Assembly (NCBI RefSeq): GCF_007829875.1
Contig: NZ_VIWV01000001.1
Span: 6,770,001 to 6,834,000, forward strand
DNA from: Streptomyces capillispiralis
GTDB lineage: Bacteria; Actinomycetota; Actinomycetes; Streptomycetales; Streptomycetaceae
DNA: 64,000 nucleotides
Direction: 5' to 3'
Shown: positions 47,633-54,753 of the stretch, piece by piece
How the letters are laid out: the number at the start of each line of letters is the position of its first letter
Numbering within the stretch: position 1 is the first letter of the stretch
The notes under the pieces: generated by a model
What the model was told of the DNA's origin: nothing
What the model saw: the letters and a program-made list of their open reading frames with translations, nothing else
The model's database searches: none
Position numbers and translations under genes: made by a program

Positions 47633-48373
47633 ATGAAGCGTCCGGTCACCGTGGTCACCGGTGGCAGCCGGGGGATCGGCGCCGCGATCTGCCGCAGGCT
47701 CGCCGCGGAGGGGCACGACGTGGTGGTGGACTACGTCCGCGACTCCGCTGCCGCGGAGGCGGTGGCGGAGGAGGTGCGGGCGGCCGGTGCGCGCGCCGTC
47801 ACCGTGCGCGCGGACACCTCCGTCGAGGCGGACGTCGAGCGGCTCTTCGACGTGGCGGAGCGGGAGGCGGGGCCGGTGACGGGACTGGTGAACAACGCGG
47901 CGGTGACGGGGCCCCTGGGGGCCTTCACCGAGGTGGACACCGACACCCTGCGGCGGGTCGTCGACGTCAACCTGATGGGCACCCTGCTGTGTGCGAGGCG
48001 CGCCGCGCAGCTGATGACGCCCCGGGGCGAGGGGGTCATCGTGAACATCTCCTCCGGCGCCGCCACGCTGGGCAGCCCCGGCGAGTACGTCCACTACGCG
48101 GCGACGAAGGCCGCGGTGGACACGCTGACGCTCGGGCTGGCCAAGGAGCTGGGACCGGACGGGATCCGTGTCAACGCGGTCGCGCCGGGTGTGATCGACA
48201 CCGAGATGCACGCCGCCATGGGCGCTCCGGACCGGGCCCGGCGGATCGCGGGGGCGGTTCCGCTGCGGCGGGCGGGACGGGCCGAGGAGATCGCGGCGGC
48301 GGTGGCGTGGCTGATGTCGCCGGACGCCTCGTACGCCACGGGGGCGGTGCTGCGGGTCGCGGGCGGGCGCTGA
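47633..48373 (+). CDS. Short-chain dehydrogenase/reductase
   Basis: About 246 residues: TGGSRGIG, VDYVRDSAAAEAVAEEV, NNAAVTGP and the catalytic Ser/Tyr/Lys in SSGAATLGSPGEYVHYAATK. Closest in pattern to glucose-1-dehydrogenase/FabG-like SDRs. ATG 47633 with CAGGAGG upstream. Confidence 0.9.
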   Translation: MKRPVTVVTGGSRGIGAAICRRLAAEGHDVVVDYVRDSAAAEAVAEEVRAAGARAVTVRADTSVEADVERLFDVAEREAGPVTGLVNNAAVTGPLGAFTEVDTDTLRRVVDVNLMGTLLCARRAAQLMTPRGEGVIVNISSGAATLGSPGEYVHYAATKAAVDTLTLGLAKELGPDGIRVNAVAPGVIDTEMHAAMGAPDRARRIAGAVPLRRAGRAEEIAAAVAWLMSPDASYATGAVLRVAGGR

Positions 48374-48441
48374 GACGGACGCCGGACGGCGGTGGACGCC
48401 GGCGTCGGGCCGGTGGCACGGGCGGCGCGCGTCCGGGGCCG

Positions 48442-48621
48442 TCAGGCCGCCTCGACGACCTGTCCGGCGATCGCAGCCGCCCACTCGACCACCAGCAGCT
48501 CGTACTCGGCGCGCTCCTGGGCGGACAGGGACCCGCCCGAGCGCAGCCACAGGGCGCGGATCTGCTCGTTGACCTCGGCGGCGGACCGCACGGAACCAGG
48601 GGTCATTAAATCGGGGGACAT
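48442..48621 (-). CDS. Small conserved hypothetical protein
   Basis: About 59 residues, MSPDLMTPGSVRSAAEVNEQ then IRALWLRSGGSLSAQERAEY. Mostly helical and acidic. No ribosome-binding site is clear; GTG 48627 is an alternative start. The codon pattern suggests a real gene. It is the last host gene before the island boundary. Function unknown. Confidence 0.62.
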   Translation of the reverse strand: MSPDLMTPGSVRSAAEVNEQIRALWLRSGGSLSAQERAEYELLVVEWAAAIAGQVVEAA

Positions 48622-48715
48622 GCCCACAAGCCTAGGGCCATGGACTGACAGTGCGCTACCGGGCGGCTACCCGTCCCGTATGTCCTCGGTCACGTGCCCG
48701 GGACACGTACCCCCG

Positions 48716-48741
48716 GACTCAGCCCGCCGACTCAGCCCGCC
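48716..48741. repeat. 13-bp tandem duplication at the end of the uppP fragment
   Basis: GACTCAGCCCGCC occurs twice in a row (48716-48728 and 48729-48741), followed by a partial third copy. On the minus strand each unit contains TGA, so the uppP stop codon has been copied. Confidence 0.85.
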
Positions 48742-48861
48742 GACTCCGCCGCGTGCGGGCTGAGGACGCCCATGGAGACCAGGACGATGATGACGATGCC
48801 GAGCGCGATGCGGTACCAGACGAAGGGCATGAAGCTCTTGGTCGAGATGAACTTCATGAAC
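48732..48861 (-). pseudogene. Orphan 3' end of uppP
   Basis: Encodes the last 43 residues of undecaprenyl-diphosphatase (FMKFISTKSFMPFVWYRIAL to HAAESAG and a stop). The protein is the same as the end of the intact gene at 53106-53981 except for the final residue (G against H). There is no upstream part of the gene here. The codons of its last 15 residues are the high-GC type used by the host (CTCAGCCCGCACGCGGCGGAG). It is best read as the original uppP 3' end, displaced when an element integrated. Confidence 0.88.
48775..48861. repeat. 87-bp direct repeat, copy 1 (candidate attachment site)
   Basis: Matches 53149-53235 in the same orientation with one mismatch (48825 G against C). The uninterrupted identity is 50 bp plus 36 bp. 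Both copies lie in the uppP 3' end. Sequence diverges sharply beyond 48861 (into island DNA) and becomes only similar below 48775. Confidence 0.9.
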
Positions 48862-48865
48862 GAGT

Positions 48866-49330
48866 TCATGCGTCGAGGTCCTGAGCGGCTTTGACCTGCT
48901 GTTTCCACCACTTTTCAGGATCGAAACAGAGAGCAGTGGGAGAGGGCACCTTCCAGAGCTCTCCCTCGCTGGCCACGAAGCGCAGCCACCTGGTTTGCAG
49001 CGAATCGGCGATCTCCTGCTCACAGCCGGAGTAGTTCCGCCGGTCGGCTTTGCCGGTGCGGCGCTGGGTGCGGACGAGGGTGCCGTCGATCAGGACCAGA
49101 TCTCCGCCCTGTCTGGCGATCTCGTTCAGGGCGCGGTCCAGGCGTGGAGCCTGGGCGGCGAGCAGTCCGATCAGCTCGTCGCGCGGGCGCCGGACGGTGG
49201 ATTCCGACACGTTGTTTCCGCCCGGCCATGTCGGCGAGGCGCTGGTCATGCCGCAGCACGGCCAGGACGATCACCGCGATCTTTCCCGGTGGGTTTGCCG
49301 GCACGAGGGACTCCGCTGCTTGCGCATGCC
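48866..49330 (-). pseudogene. Decayed IS transposase fused to an unknown tail
   Basis: The middle part (about 49029-49213) encodes an IS5-superfamily DDE transposase segment: VSESTVRRPRDELIGLLAAQ and VLIDGTLVRTQRRTGKADRR, with the first catalytic Asp in LIDG. The preceding part (AVLRHDQRLADMAG) lies in a different frame near 49220-49300, so there is a frameshift. After NYSG the transposase similarity stops and about 54 residues follow (LRFVASEGELWKVPSPTALC, FDPEKWWKQQVKAAQ) of an unrecognised protein whose stop codon touches the uppP repeat. The tail could be the remains of an element gene such as an integrase; this is speculation. Confidence 0.7.
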
Positions 49331-49520
49331 CGGCAGAAGCACGGAGGTCGCCGTTCTCGTCGGAGCGGACCGTCGCTCCGTACGACGTCGCACTCATCCC
49401 TGTCGGACATCCCCGCGTAGCCAGGGAGTGGCGCTCCCTGGAAAAGCTTGACCTTCCTGATGCCGATATCGGCAGGTGTACTGAACGCATCGAACCGAGC
49501 ACCAATGACCAGGAGCCTCC
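49331..49520. other. Intergenic DNA upstream of island SDR
   Basis: Contains remains of transposase-adjacent DNA and, at its right end, the palindrome at 49461-49474. AGGAGCC precedes the SDR start. Confidence 0.4.
49461..49474. promoter_or_regulatory. Palindrome upstream of island SDR gene
   Basis: TGCCGATATCGGCA is a perfect 14-bp palindrome, 46 bp upstream of the SDR start, next to a TTGACC that could be a -35 box. A plausible operator for the MmyB-type regulator encoded at 51500-52345. Confidence 0.5.
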
Positions 49521-50273
49521 GTGAACATCAGCGGCAACACCATTTTCATCCCCGGCGGCACCTCCGGCATCGGCCTCGGCCTGGCCCTGCGCCTGCAGGC
49601 CAAGGGCAATACTGTGATCGTCGGCGGCCGACGCGCCGAGCTGCTGGACGAGATCCGCTCCCAGCACGCCGGTATCGGCACCGTCGTGATCGACACCACC
49701 AGCCCCGCCTCGATCGCCCAGGCGTACGAGAGCGTCACCTCCCGCTACCCGCAGCTGGACACGCTGATCACCATGGCGGGCATCATGCTGCCCGAGGACC
49801 TCGCGACCGAAGGCTCGCTACAGGTCGCCGAGCAGACCGTCGAAACCAACCTGTTGGGCCCGATCCGGCTGGTCTACCAGTTCCTGCCGGCCCTGCAGAA
49901 GGGCGAAAAGGCGACCATCATCACGGTTTCCTCCGGTCTGGCCTATGTGCCGCTACCGGCCACGCCCACCTACAACGCCACCAAAGCCGCGATCCACTCC
50001 TTCACCGAGGGCATCCGGGTGCAGCTGGAGAAGAGCAACGTCCAGGTCATCGAACTGGTCCCGCCGGCGGTCCGGACCACGCTGATGAACCAGGAGGAGT
50101 CGCCGATCGCGATGCCCCTGGAGGAGTTCCTCGAGGAGGTCATGACCCTGCTGGAGAAGGCCGGCGACGCCGAGCAGATCCTGGTCGAGCGAGTCAAGTG
50201 GCAGCGCAACGCCGTGGCCGAGGGCCGCTACCAGGACGTGCTTGGCGTTCTGGCCGGGCGCTACCGCTCCTGA
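49521..50273 (+). CDS. SDR family oxidoreductase (DltE-like)
   Basis: About 250 residues, intact: cofactor loop IPGGTSGIGLGLALRLQAKG, active site SSGLAYVPLPATPTYNATK. The frame holds throughout. Codon choice is less extreme in GC than in flanking host genes. ATG 49521 follows AGGAGCC. SDRs of this group are often next to and regulated by MmyB-type XRE regulators, one of which is encoded 1.2 kb downstream. Substrate unknown. Confidence 0.88.
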   Translation: MNISGNTIFIPGGTSGIGLGLALRLQAKGNTVIVGGRRAELLDEIRSQHAGIGTVVIDTTSPASIAQAYESVTSRYPQLDTLITMAGIMLPEDLATEGSLQVAEQTVETNLLGPIRLVYQFLPALQKGEKATIITVSSGLAYVPLPATPTYNATKAAIHSFTEGIRVQLEKSNVQVIELVPPAVRTTLMNQEESPIAMPLEEFLEEVMTLLEKAGDAEQILVERVKWQRNAVAEGRYQDVLGVLAGRYRS

Positions 50274-50282
50274 CCTCCCGGC

Positions 50283-50639
50283 CTGGACTACGGATGGCCG
50301 GCCACCGAGGGCATCGAGGGCGACACCGGAGAACCGCCGATCTTCACCCTTCGCCCGGATGACGCCTCGCCCTCGGGAACGGCCTACGCGGCCGGGTCGC
50401 TGTGGGTGGGCGCGCTGGGCGGGCAACGCCTCTGGCAACTCCCGGTTGCGGGTGAGCAGCCCTCCGGGCAGCCGATCTCCCACCTCGAAGGCACCTACGG
50501 ACGTATTCGGGCGGTCCGGACGGCACCGGACGGTTCGTTGTGGATCACTACGTCCAACACCGATGCGTCGACCTGGGGTGGCACTCCGTCTCGGGACGGG
50601 GACGACCACCTGCTGCGCATCGAGGTGAATGCTCCTTGA
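50283..50639 (+). pseudogene. C-terminal fragment of a PQQ-type glucose/sorbosone dehydrogenase
   Basis: An open frame of about 118 residues without its own start: LDYGWPATEGIEG, SGTAYAAGSLWVGALGGQRL and TAPDGSLWITTSNTD are blade motifs of the sugar dehydrogenase beta-propeller. About two thirds of the normal protein is missing upstream, where the SDR gene ends 9 bp before. So it is a 5'-truncated remnant. Confidence 0.72.
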
Positions 50640-51387
50640 CACAATTCCTTTGAACGACGGATGCCAGATCCCGCAGATCGGCTTTGGTACCTGTCTCATG
50701 CCCTCTCCGGATACCGAACGGCTGGTGGGGACGGCTCTGGTGGCCGGGTACCGTCACATCGACACCGCCCGCTACTACCGCAATGAGGCCCGGGTGGGCA
50801 AAGCGGTGCCGCCAGTGACCTGCCCCGAGAATCGCTGTGGGTCACCAGCAAACTGCCCTTCGGCGCGCACACACGTCCGTCAGGCGATCGATGCGAGTGT
50901 GGGCGAATTGGGCACGCACCCGGACCTTTACCTGATCCATTGGCCGCAGCAGGGACACTACGCGCAGACCTGGCGGGCCCTGCAGGAGGCCCAGGCCGAC
51001 GGCCGACTGCGCTCGGTCGGCGTCTCCGACTTCCACCGGGGACATCTGGAGCGCATTCTGGGCGACGGCGGTATCCGCCCGGCTGTGAACTGTGCCGACC
51101 TCGGCATTGCCGTTCAGGCGTGGTCCCCCCTGGGCGCCGGGGCCGTGCTACGGGACCGGACGATCGCGTCGGTGGCCCAGGACGTCGGACGTTCATCCGC
51201 CCAGGTGATCCTGCGCTGGCACCTGCGGCGCGGCGATCCGGTCATGCCCAAGGCCGGCGCAGGGCCCAGGATCCGGGAGAACCTGGCGTCGGACGACTTC
51301 GTACTCAGCCCGGGTGACATGACCCGCACCGACCGGATCGACCGGGGGGAGCGTGGGCGCTCTGGCCCGCGGCCTGCCGCGGCTTGA
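50629..51387 (+). pseudogene. Aldo/keto reductase, damaged by compensating frameshifts
   Basis: An open frame of about 252 residues reads through, but the protein is scrambled. It starts like an AKR (IPQIGFGTCLMPSP; Asp and Tyr of the catalytic tetrad in HIDTARYYRNE). Between about 50811 and 50873 the expected sequence ASDLPRESLWVTSKLPFGAH, including the catalytic Lys, is in another frame. The frame then returns with VRQAIDASVGEL and the His motif DLYLIHWPQ. Later about 18-20 residues are missing at PAVNCADLGIAVQAWSPLG. The product should be inactive. Confidence 0.78.
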
Positions 51388-51499
51388 ACCGCGATCCACG
51401 CTTCGTGGGGGAGAATTCACCCGCATGAGCTTGTCCGATCTTTCAGAGATTTCCCTCGGACCCTCCGGCCTGGGGCTTCGAACCAGAAGGAGGTAGCTG

Positions 51500-52345
51500 G
51501 TGTCCACCGAAAATGATTCGCTCGGCGGGTTCCTGCGCCATCGGCGCGAACGTCTGTCCCCCCAGGAAGCGGGTCTTTCCCCAGGCGGACGTCGGCGCAC
51601 TCCCGGACTGCGACGCGAGGAGGTGGCCTCGCTGGCCGCGATCTCTTCCGATTACTACGGTCGGCTGGAGCAGGGGCGGTTGACCAACGCCTCATCGGCC
51701 ACCCTGGCCAGTCTGGCCCGGGCCCTGCGCCTGTCGTTGGACGAGCGGGACTACCTGTTCCGTCTGGCCGGACAGGAACCACCGTCACGCCACTCGGCCT
51801 ACGCCCACATCGACCCGGCCATGTTGTTCCTGCTCGACGCCCTGTCCGAGACCCCGGCCCAGATCACCGACGACCTGCTGACCGTGGTGGCGCAGAATCA
51901 GGCAGCCACCGCGCTGCTCGGCCCCTGGACCGGGCTGCCGGATTTCGACTCCAACGTCACTTGGCGCTGGTTCGCCGACCCGTCCTCACGTGCCCTGAAC
52001 GTCCCGGAGGAACACGCGGCCATCGGCCGCGCCTACGCCGCGGATCTGCGCTCAGGTCTGGCCCGTCGGCCCGCGCGCGAGAAATATGGCACCGAACTGG
52101 CGAAGGACCTGCTGGAGCGCAGCGCGGAGTTCCGTAACCTTTGGGAGGACCATGAGGTGGAACCGCTGACCTCATCCGCCAAGCGCATTCAGCACCCAGA
52201 GGCAGGCGTGCTCGACCTGCAGTGCGATGTCGTCCTGAGTCCGGCCACCGGACACCGTCTCATCGTCTTCCGCCCGCGCCCCGGCTCCGGCGCAGGCGCC
52301 AAACTGTCCTTCCTGTCCGTGCTCGGCGAGCAGAACTTCGACTGA
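51500..52345 (+). CDS. XRE family regulator with MmyB-like ligand-binding domain
   Basis: About 281 residues. The N-terminal HTH has GRRRTPGLRREEVASLAAIS and YYGRLEQGRLTNASSATLAS, the standard start of this family. The C-terminal MmyB-like PAS domain (about 105-275) includes VVAQNQAATALLG, WRWFADPSSRA and LSFLSVLGEQNFD. ATG-type start GTG 51500 follows AAGGAGG. These regulators typically control a neighbouring SDR or reductase, here 49521-50273 and the dead AKR. Confidence 0.87.
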   Translation: MSTENDSLGGFLRHRRERLSPQEAGLSPGGRRRTPGLRREEVASLAAISSDYYGRLEQGRLTNASSATLASLARALRLSLDERDYLFRLAGQEPPSRHSAYAHIDPAMLFLLDALSETPAQITDDLLTVVAQNQAATALLGPWTGLPDFDSNVTWRWFADPSSRALNVPEEHAAIGRAYAADLRSGLARRPAREKYGTELAKDLLERSAEFRNLWEDHEVEPLTSSAKRIQHPEAGVLDLQCDVVLSPATGHRLIVFRPRPGSGAGAKLSFLSVLGEQNFD

Positions 52346-52433
52346 CGGCCACGGACCTTCGCAGTCGCCGCCGGCATCGGTGACCAGGTCCGCGGTCCAG
52401 GCATGGGGCCGTGCTCAGCGGTCGCGCCCGGGC

Positions 52434-52796
52434 CCCGTCCTGTTCGACCACCACCGGCCCCGGCAGGTCACCGTGGTCGAGCACCACCTCGCGCACGCCG
52501 CCTCCGCCTTCCACCCCAGCGGCTTCGACGAGGCCGCCGTCCTGGTGGTCGACGGCTCCGGCGACGGCGTCTTTGCCACCCTCGCCCACGGCACCGCCGA
52601 CGGACTGAAGGTCCTGCGCCAGTTCCCGTTCAGCCAGTCGCCGGGCTGGTCCTACGAAACCGTCGCCGAACACCTCGGACTCGGCAACTGGACCAGCTCC
52701 GGCAAGCTCATGGGCCTGGCCGGCTACGGCAACCCCGACCGCTACACCCTCGACTTCCTCACCGCCCGCGCCGGCGGCTCGTCGAGAAGGAGCTGA
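52434..52796 (+). pseudogene. Carbamoyltransferase (NodU/CmcH type) N-terminal fragment
   Basis: An open segment of about 120 residues with the family motifs VVEHHLAHAASAFHPSGFDE, AAVLVVDGSGDG and GKLMGLAGYGNPDRY. The usual protein is over 500 residues, and neither the very N-terminus nor the C-terminal two thirds is present. It stops at a junction with the MazG-like piece. Confidence 0.75.
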
Positions 52797-52900
52797 GCGA
52801 CGTCATCGTGACGGCCGCAGTGGCACTTGCCCGCATCACCCCGGACCCGGAGAAGGCGCTGGCCGGCCGTGTCCAGGGCCTGCCGGCGCGCCTCAGCCTC
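52781..52900 (+). pseudogene. MazG-like protein C-terminal fragment
   Basis: A different frame from the carbamoyltransferase piece. It encodes VEKELSDVIVTAAVALARIT and PDPEKALAGRVQGL, resembling the C-terminal helices of MazG-like nucleotide pyrophosphohydrolases in Streptomyces (DVIVTA pattern). Only about 40 residues remain. The call rests on a short match. Confidence 0.5.
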
Positions 52901-52930
52901 GACCGACCCGGGCCGGCCGCCACGCGGAAC

Positions 52931-52958
52931 GGCCCGCACAGCTGCTGCTGTGCGGGCC
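52931..52958 (+). terminator. Island-end terminator
   Basis: A perfect 12-bp stem (GGCCCGCACAGC, 52931-52942, with 52947-52958), a TGCT loop and a following CTATTTCT. The T-rich end is unusual for this window and fits an intrinsic terminator. Confidence 0.75.
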
Positions 52959-52997
52959 CTATTTCTGCTCCCGACTTTGCAGGTGCGCACTTCGGGC

Positions 52998-53044
52998 TGA
53001 TCGTCTCCCGGTCTCCTGAGTGGGAGACAAGTGGGAGATGATCA
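52998..53044. repeat. Inverted and direct repeats at the island edge
   Basis: TGATCGTCTCCC (52998-53009) pairs with GGGAGATGATCA (53033-53044), 11 of 12 bases. Within it GTGGGAGA is repeated at 53020 and 53031, 11 bp apart. Spaced repeats beside an attachment site are what recombinase arm sites look like. Confidence 0.55.
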
Positions 53045-53105
53045 TGGAGTGGTGCCGCAGTCAGGCGCTGGAAAACGCTGGATGGCGCTACATGTGCCTA
53101 CCGGA

Positions 53106-53981
53106 TCAGTGCGCCGATTCCGCAGCATGAGGACTCAGCACACCCATCGAGACCAGGACGATGATGACGATGCCGAGCGCGATGCGGTACCAGACGAACG
53201 GCATGAAGCTCTTGGTCGAGATGAACTTCATGAACCAGGCGATCACCGCGTAGCCGGTCGCGAAGGCGATCACCGTGGCGAAGGCCGTCGGGCCCCAGGA
53301 GACGTGCCCGCCCTCCGCGGCGTCCTTCAGCTCGAACAGGCCGGAGGCCAGCACCGCCGGGATGGCGAGCAGGAACGAGTAGCGGGCCGCGGCCTCGCGC
53401 CGGTAGCCCATGAACAGGCCGCCGCTGATGGTGGCGCCGGAGCGGGAGACGCCCGGGATGAGGGCCATGGCCTGGCAGATGCCGTAGATCAGACCGTCCC
53501 TGACGGTCAGGTCCCCGAGTTCCTTGCGCTGCTTGGCCACGCGGTGCCGGCCGCCGCTCTCGCCCCGCGCGGCGAGGCGGTCGGCGATGCCGAGCACGAT
53601 GCCCATGCCGATCAGCATGGCCGCGGTGATCCGCAGGTCGCGGAACGGCCCCTCGATCTGGTCCTTGAGCGTCACCCCGAGCACGCCGATCGGGATCGAG
53701 CCGACGATGACCAGCCAGCCCATGCGGGCGTCCTGGTCGCGCCGCATCTCCTTGTTCGTCAGCGACCGCGTCCACGCGGACAGGATGCGCCCGATGTCCT
53801 TGCGGAAGTAGATCAGGACCGCGGCCTCCGTGCCGATCTGGGTGATCGCGGTGAAGGCCGCGCCCGGGTCCTCCCAGCCGGAGAAGGCCGCGGTCAGCCG
53901 CAGGTGCGCGCTGGAGGACACGGGCAGGAACTCGGTCAGCCCCTGGACGAGTCCGAGGATGAGGGATTCAAACCAAGACAT
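53106..53981 (-). CDS. uppP: Undecaprenyl-diphosphatase
   Basis: About 291 residues, full-length UppP (BacA). It dephosphorylates undecaprenyl diphosphate to recycle the lipid carrier for peptidoglycan. Motifs: LTEFLPVSSSAH near 16-27 and PGVSRSGATISGG near 168-180, several transmembrane helices. The last 15 residues are encoded by DNA that differs in synonymous positions (AGTCCTCATGCTGCGGAA) from the orphan copy at 48732-48861. The gene remains functional because the incoming element restored its end. Confidence 0.95.
   Translation of the reverse strand: MSWFESLILGLVQGLTEFLPVSSSAHLRLTAAFSGWEDPGAAFTAITQIGTEAAVLIYFRKDIGRILSAWTRSLTNKEMRRDQDARMGWLVIVGSIPIGVLGVTLKDQIEGPFRDLRITAAMLIGMGIVLGIADRLAARGESGGRHRVAKQRKELGDLTVRDGLIYGICQAMALIPGVSRSGATISGGLFMGYRREAAARYSFLLAIPAVLASGLFELKDAAEGGHVSWGPTAFATVIAFATGYAVIAWFMKFISTKSFMPFVWYRIALGIVIIVLVSMGVLSPHAAESAH
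53149..53235. repeat. 87-bp direct repeat, copy 2 (candidate attachment site)
   Basis: Partner of 48775-48861, in the same orientation, 86 of 87 identical. The right edge (53236) continues into the native uppP coding sequence; the left edge continues into element-derived 3' end. Confidence 0.9.
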
Positions 53982-54149
53982 GAGGTAGCGGAGTCCAAGT
54001 GCCGATCGTGGAACGGACGAAGGGCACGCCGCACCACCGCCGAGGGGCGGTGATCGTCGATCAGGTGTGCCGAGGGGGAAGCGTAGCGCCCCAAGATGAA
54101 GGTCCCGACACAGGGGCCGGACGGCCGGGGAGCGGCCGCGGGGCGCGGC

Positions 54150-54620
54150 TCAGGCCGCCGTCGGGCCGGCGGTCGTCCACCCCGGGGACCGCGGGTGCGC
54201 GGTCAGGTCCTCGTGGCGCACCTCGTCGCCGCAGGACCGGCAGGTGACGGCCGGGACGAACTCGTCGCCGCAGACGTGCTCCAGCACCATCGGCAGCTCG
54301 CCGTCCGGGTGCAGGTGGCGGTCGCCCCACTCCTTCAGGGTCAGCAGTACGGGCTCCAGCTCCAGCCCCGCCCGGGTGGGCCGGTACTCGAAGCGCTGCG
54401 GGCGCTCGCTGTAGGGGACCTTGGTCAGGATCCCGGCCTCGACCAGCCGCTTCAGCCGTGTGGCCAGGATGTCGCGCGGGGCGCCGGTGTTGCGCACCAG
54501 CTGGTCGAAGCGGCCGTTGCCGAGGCACACCTCGCGCAGGACGAGCAGGGAGTACTTCTCGCCGACCAGGGCGAGCGTGTCGGCGATCGAGCAGGGGCGC
54601 GGGTGCTTGGTGGCGGCCAT
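54150..54620 (-). CDS. HxlR family transcriptional regulator
   Basis: About 156 residues. HxlR winged helix: SIADTLALVGEKYSLLVLRE near 12-31, GRFDQLVRNTGAPRDILATR and PTRAGLELEPVLLTLKEWGD. The C-terminus has a CxxC (CRSCGDEV) which, with another Cys (EHVCGDE), could sense thiols or bind metal. ATG 54620. Divergent from the thiolase gene, with an operator-like dyad between them. Confidence 0.88.
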   Translation of the reverse strand: MAATKHPRPCSIADTLALVGEKYSLLVLREVCLGNGRFDQLVRNTGAPRDILATRLKRLVEAGILTKVPYSERPQRFEYRPTRAGLELEPVLLTLKEWGDRHLHPDGELPMVLEHVCGDEFVPAVTCRSCGDEVRHEDLTAHPRSPGWTTAGPTAA

Positions 54621-54640
54621 ACGGCCGATTCTACGGGAGG

Positions 54641-54655
54641 GTTGGAAATTCCAAC
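54641..54655. promoter_or_regulatory. HxlR operator candidate
   Basis: GTTGGAA-A-TTCCAAC is a perfect 15-bp dyad, 20 bp upstream of the HxlR start codon. A further CCTAC-N6-GTAGG repeat lies at 54683-54698. Together they occupy the divergent promoter region. Confidence 0.65.
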
Positions 54656-54753
54656 GCACGGAGCTATGGTGAGTTCGGATTTCCTACTCACTGGTAGGTC
54701 GATGCTGATCCGTCCGGCCGCACCGCGCCCGGGCGGTCGAGGAGGCCCGCACC

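Larger units (their letters stand above)
48775..53235. mobile_element. Genomic island in the 3' end of uppP, about 4.4 kb
   Basis: Bounded by 87-bp direct repeats with an offset of 4374 bp. Inside, codon usage is visibly less GC-biased than in the flanks. Content: decayed transposase, SDR, truncated sugar dehydrogenase, damaged aldo/keto reductase, MmyB-type regulator, carbamoyltransferase and MazG-like fragments, a terminator and an inverted repeat. No recombinase gene is recognisable, so it looks like a deleted remnant of an integrative element. Integration into a gene 3' end with replacement of that end by element sequence is inferred from the paired repeats. Confidence 0.8.

Noticed and set aside
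48866..53105. Search for a tRNA gene as the island's attachment site
   Set aside because: No cloverleaf or tRNA 3' end is visible at either boundary; the repeat is within uppP coding sequence.
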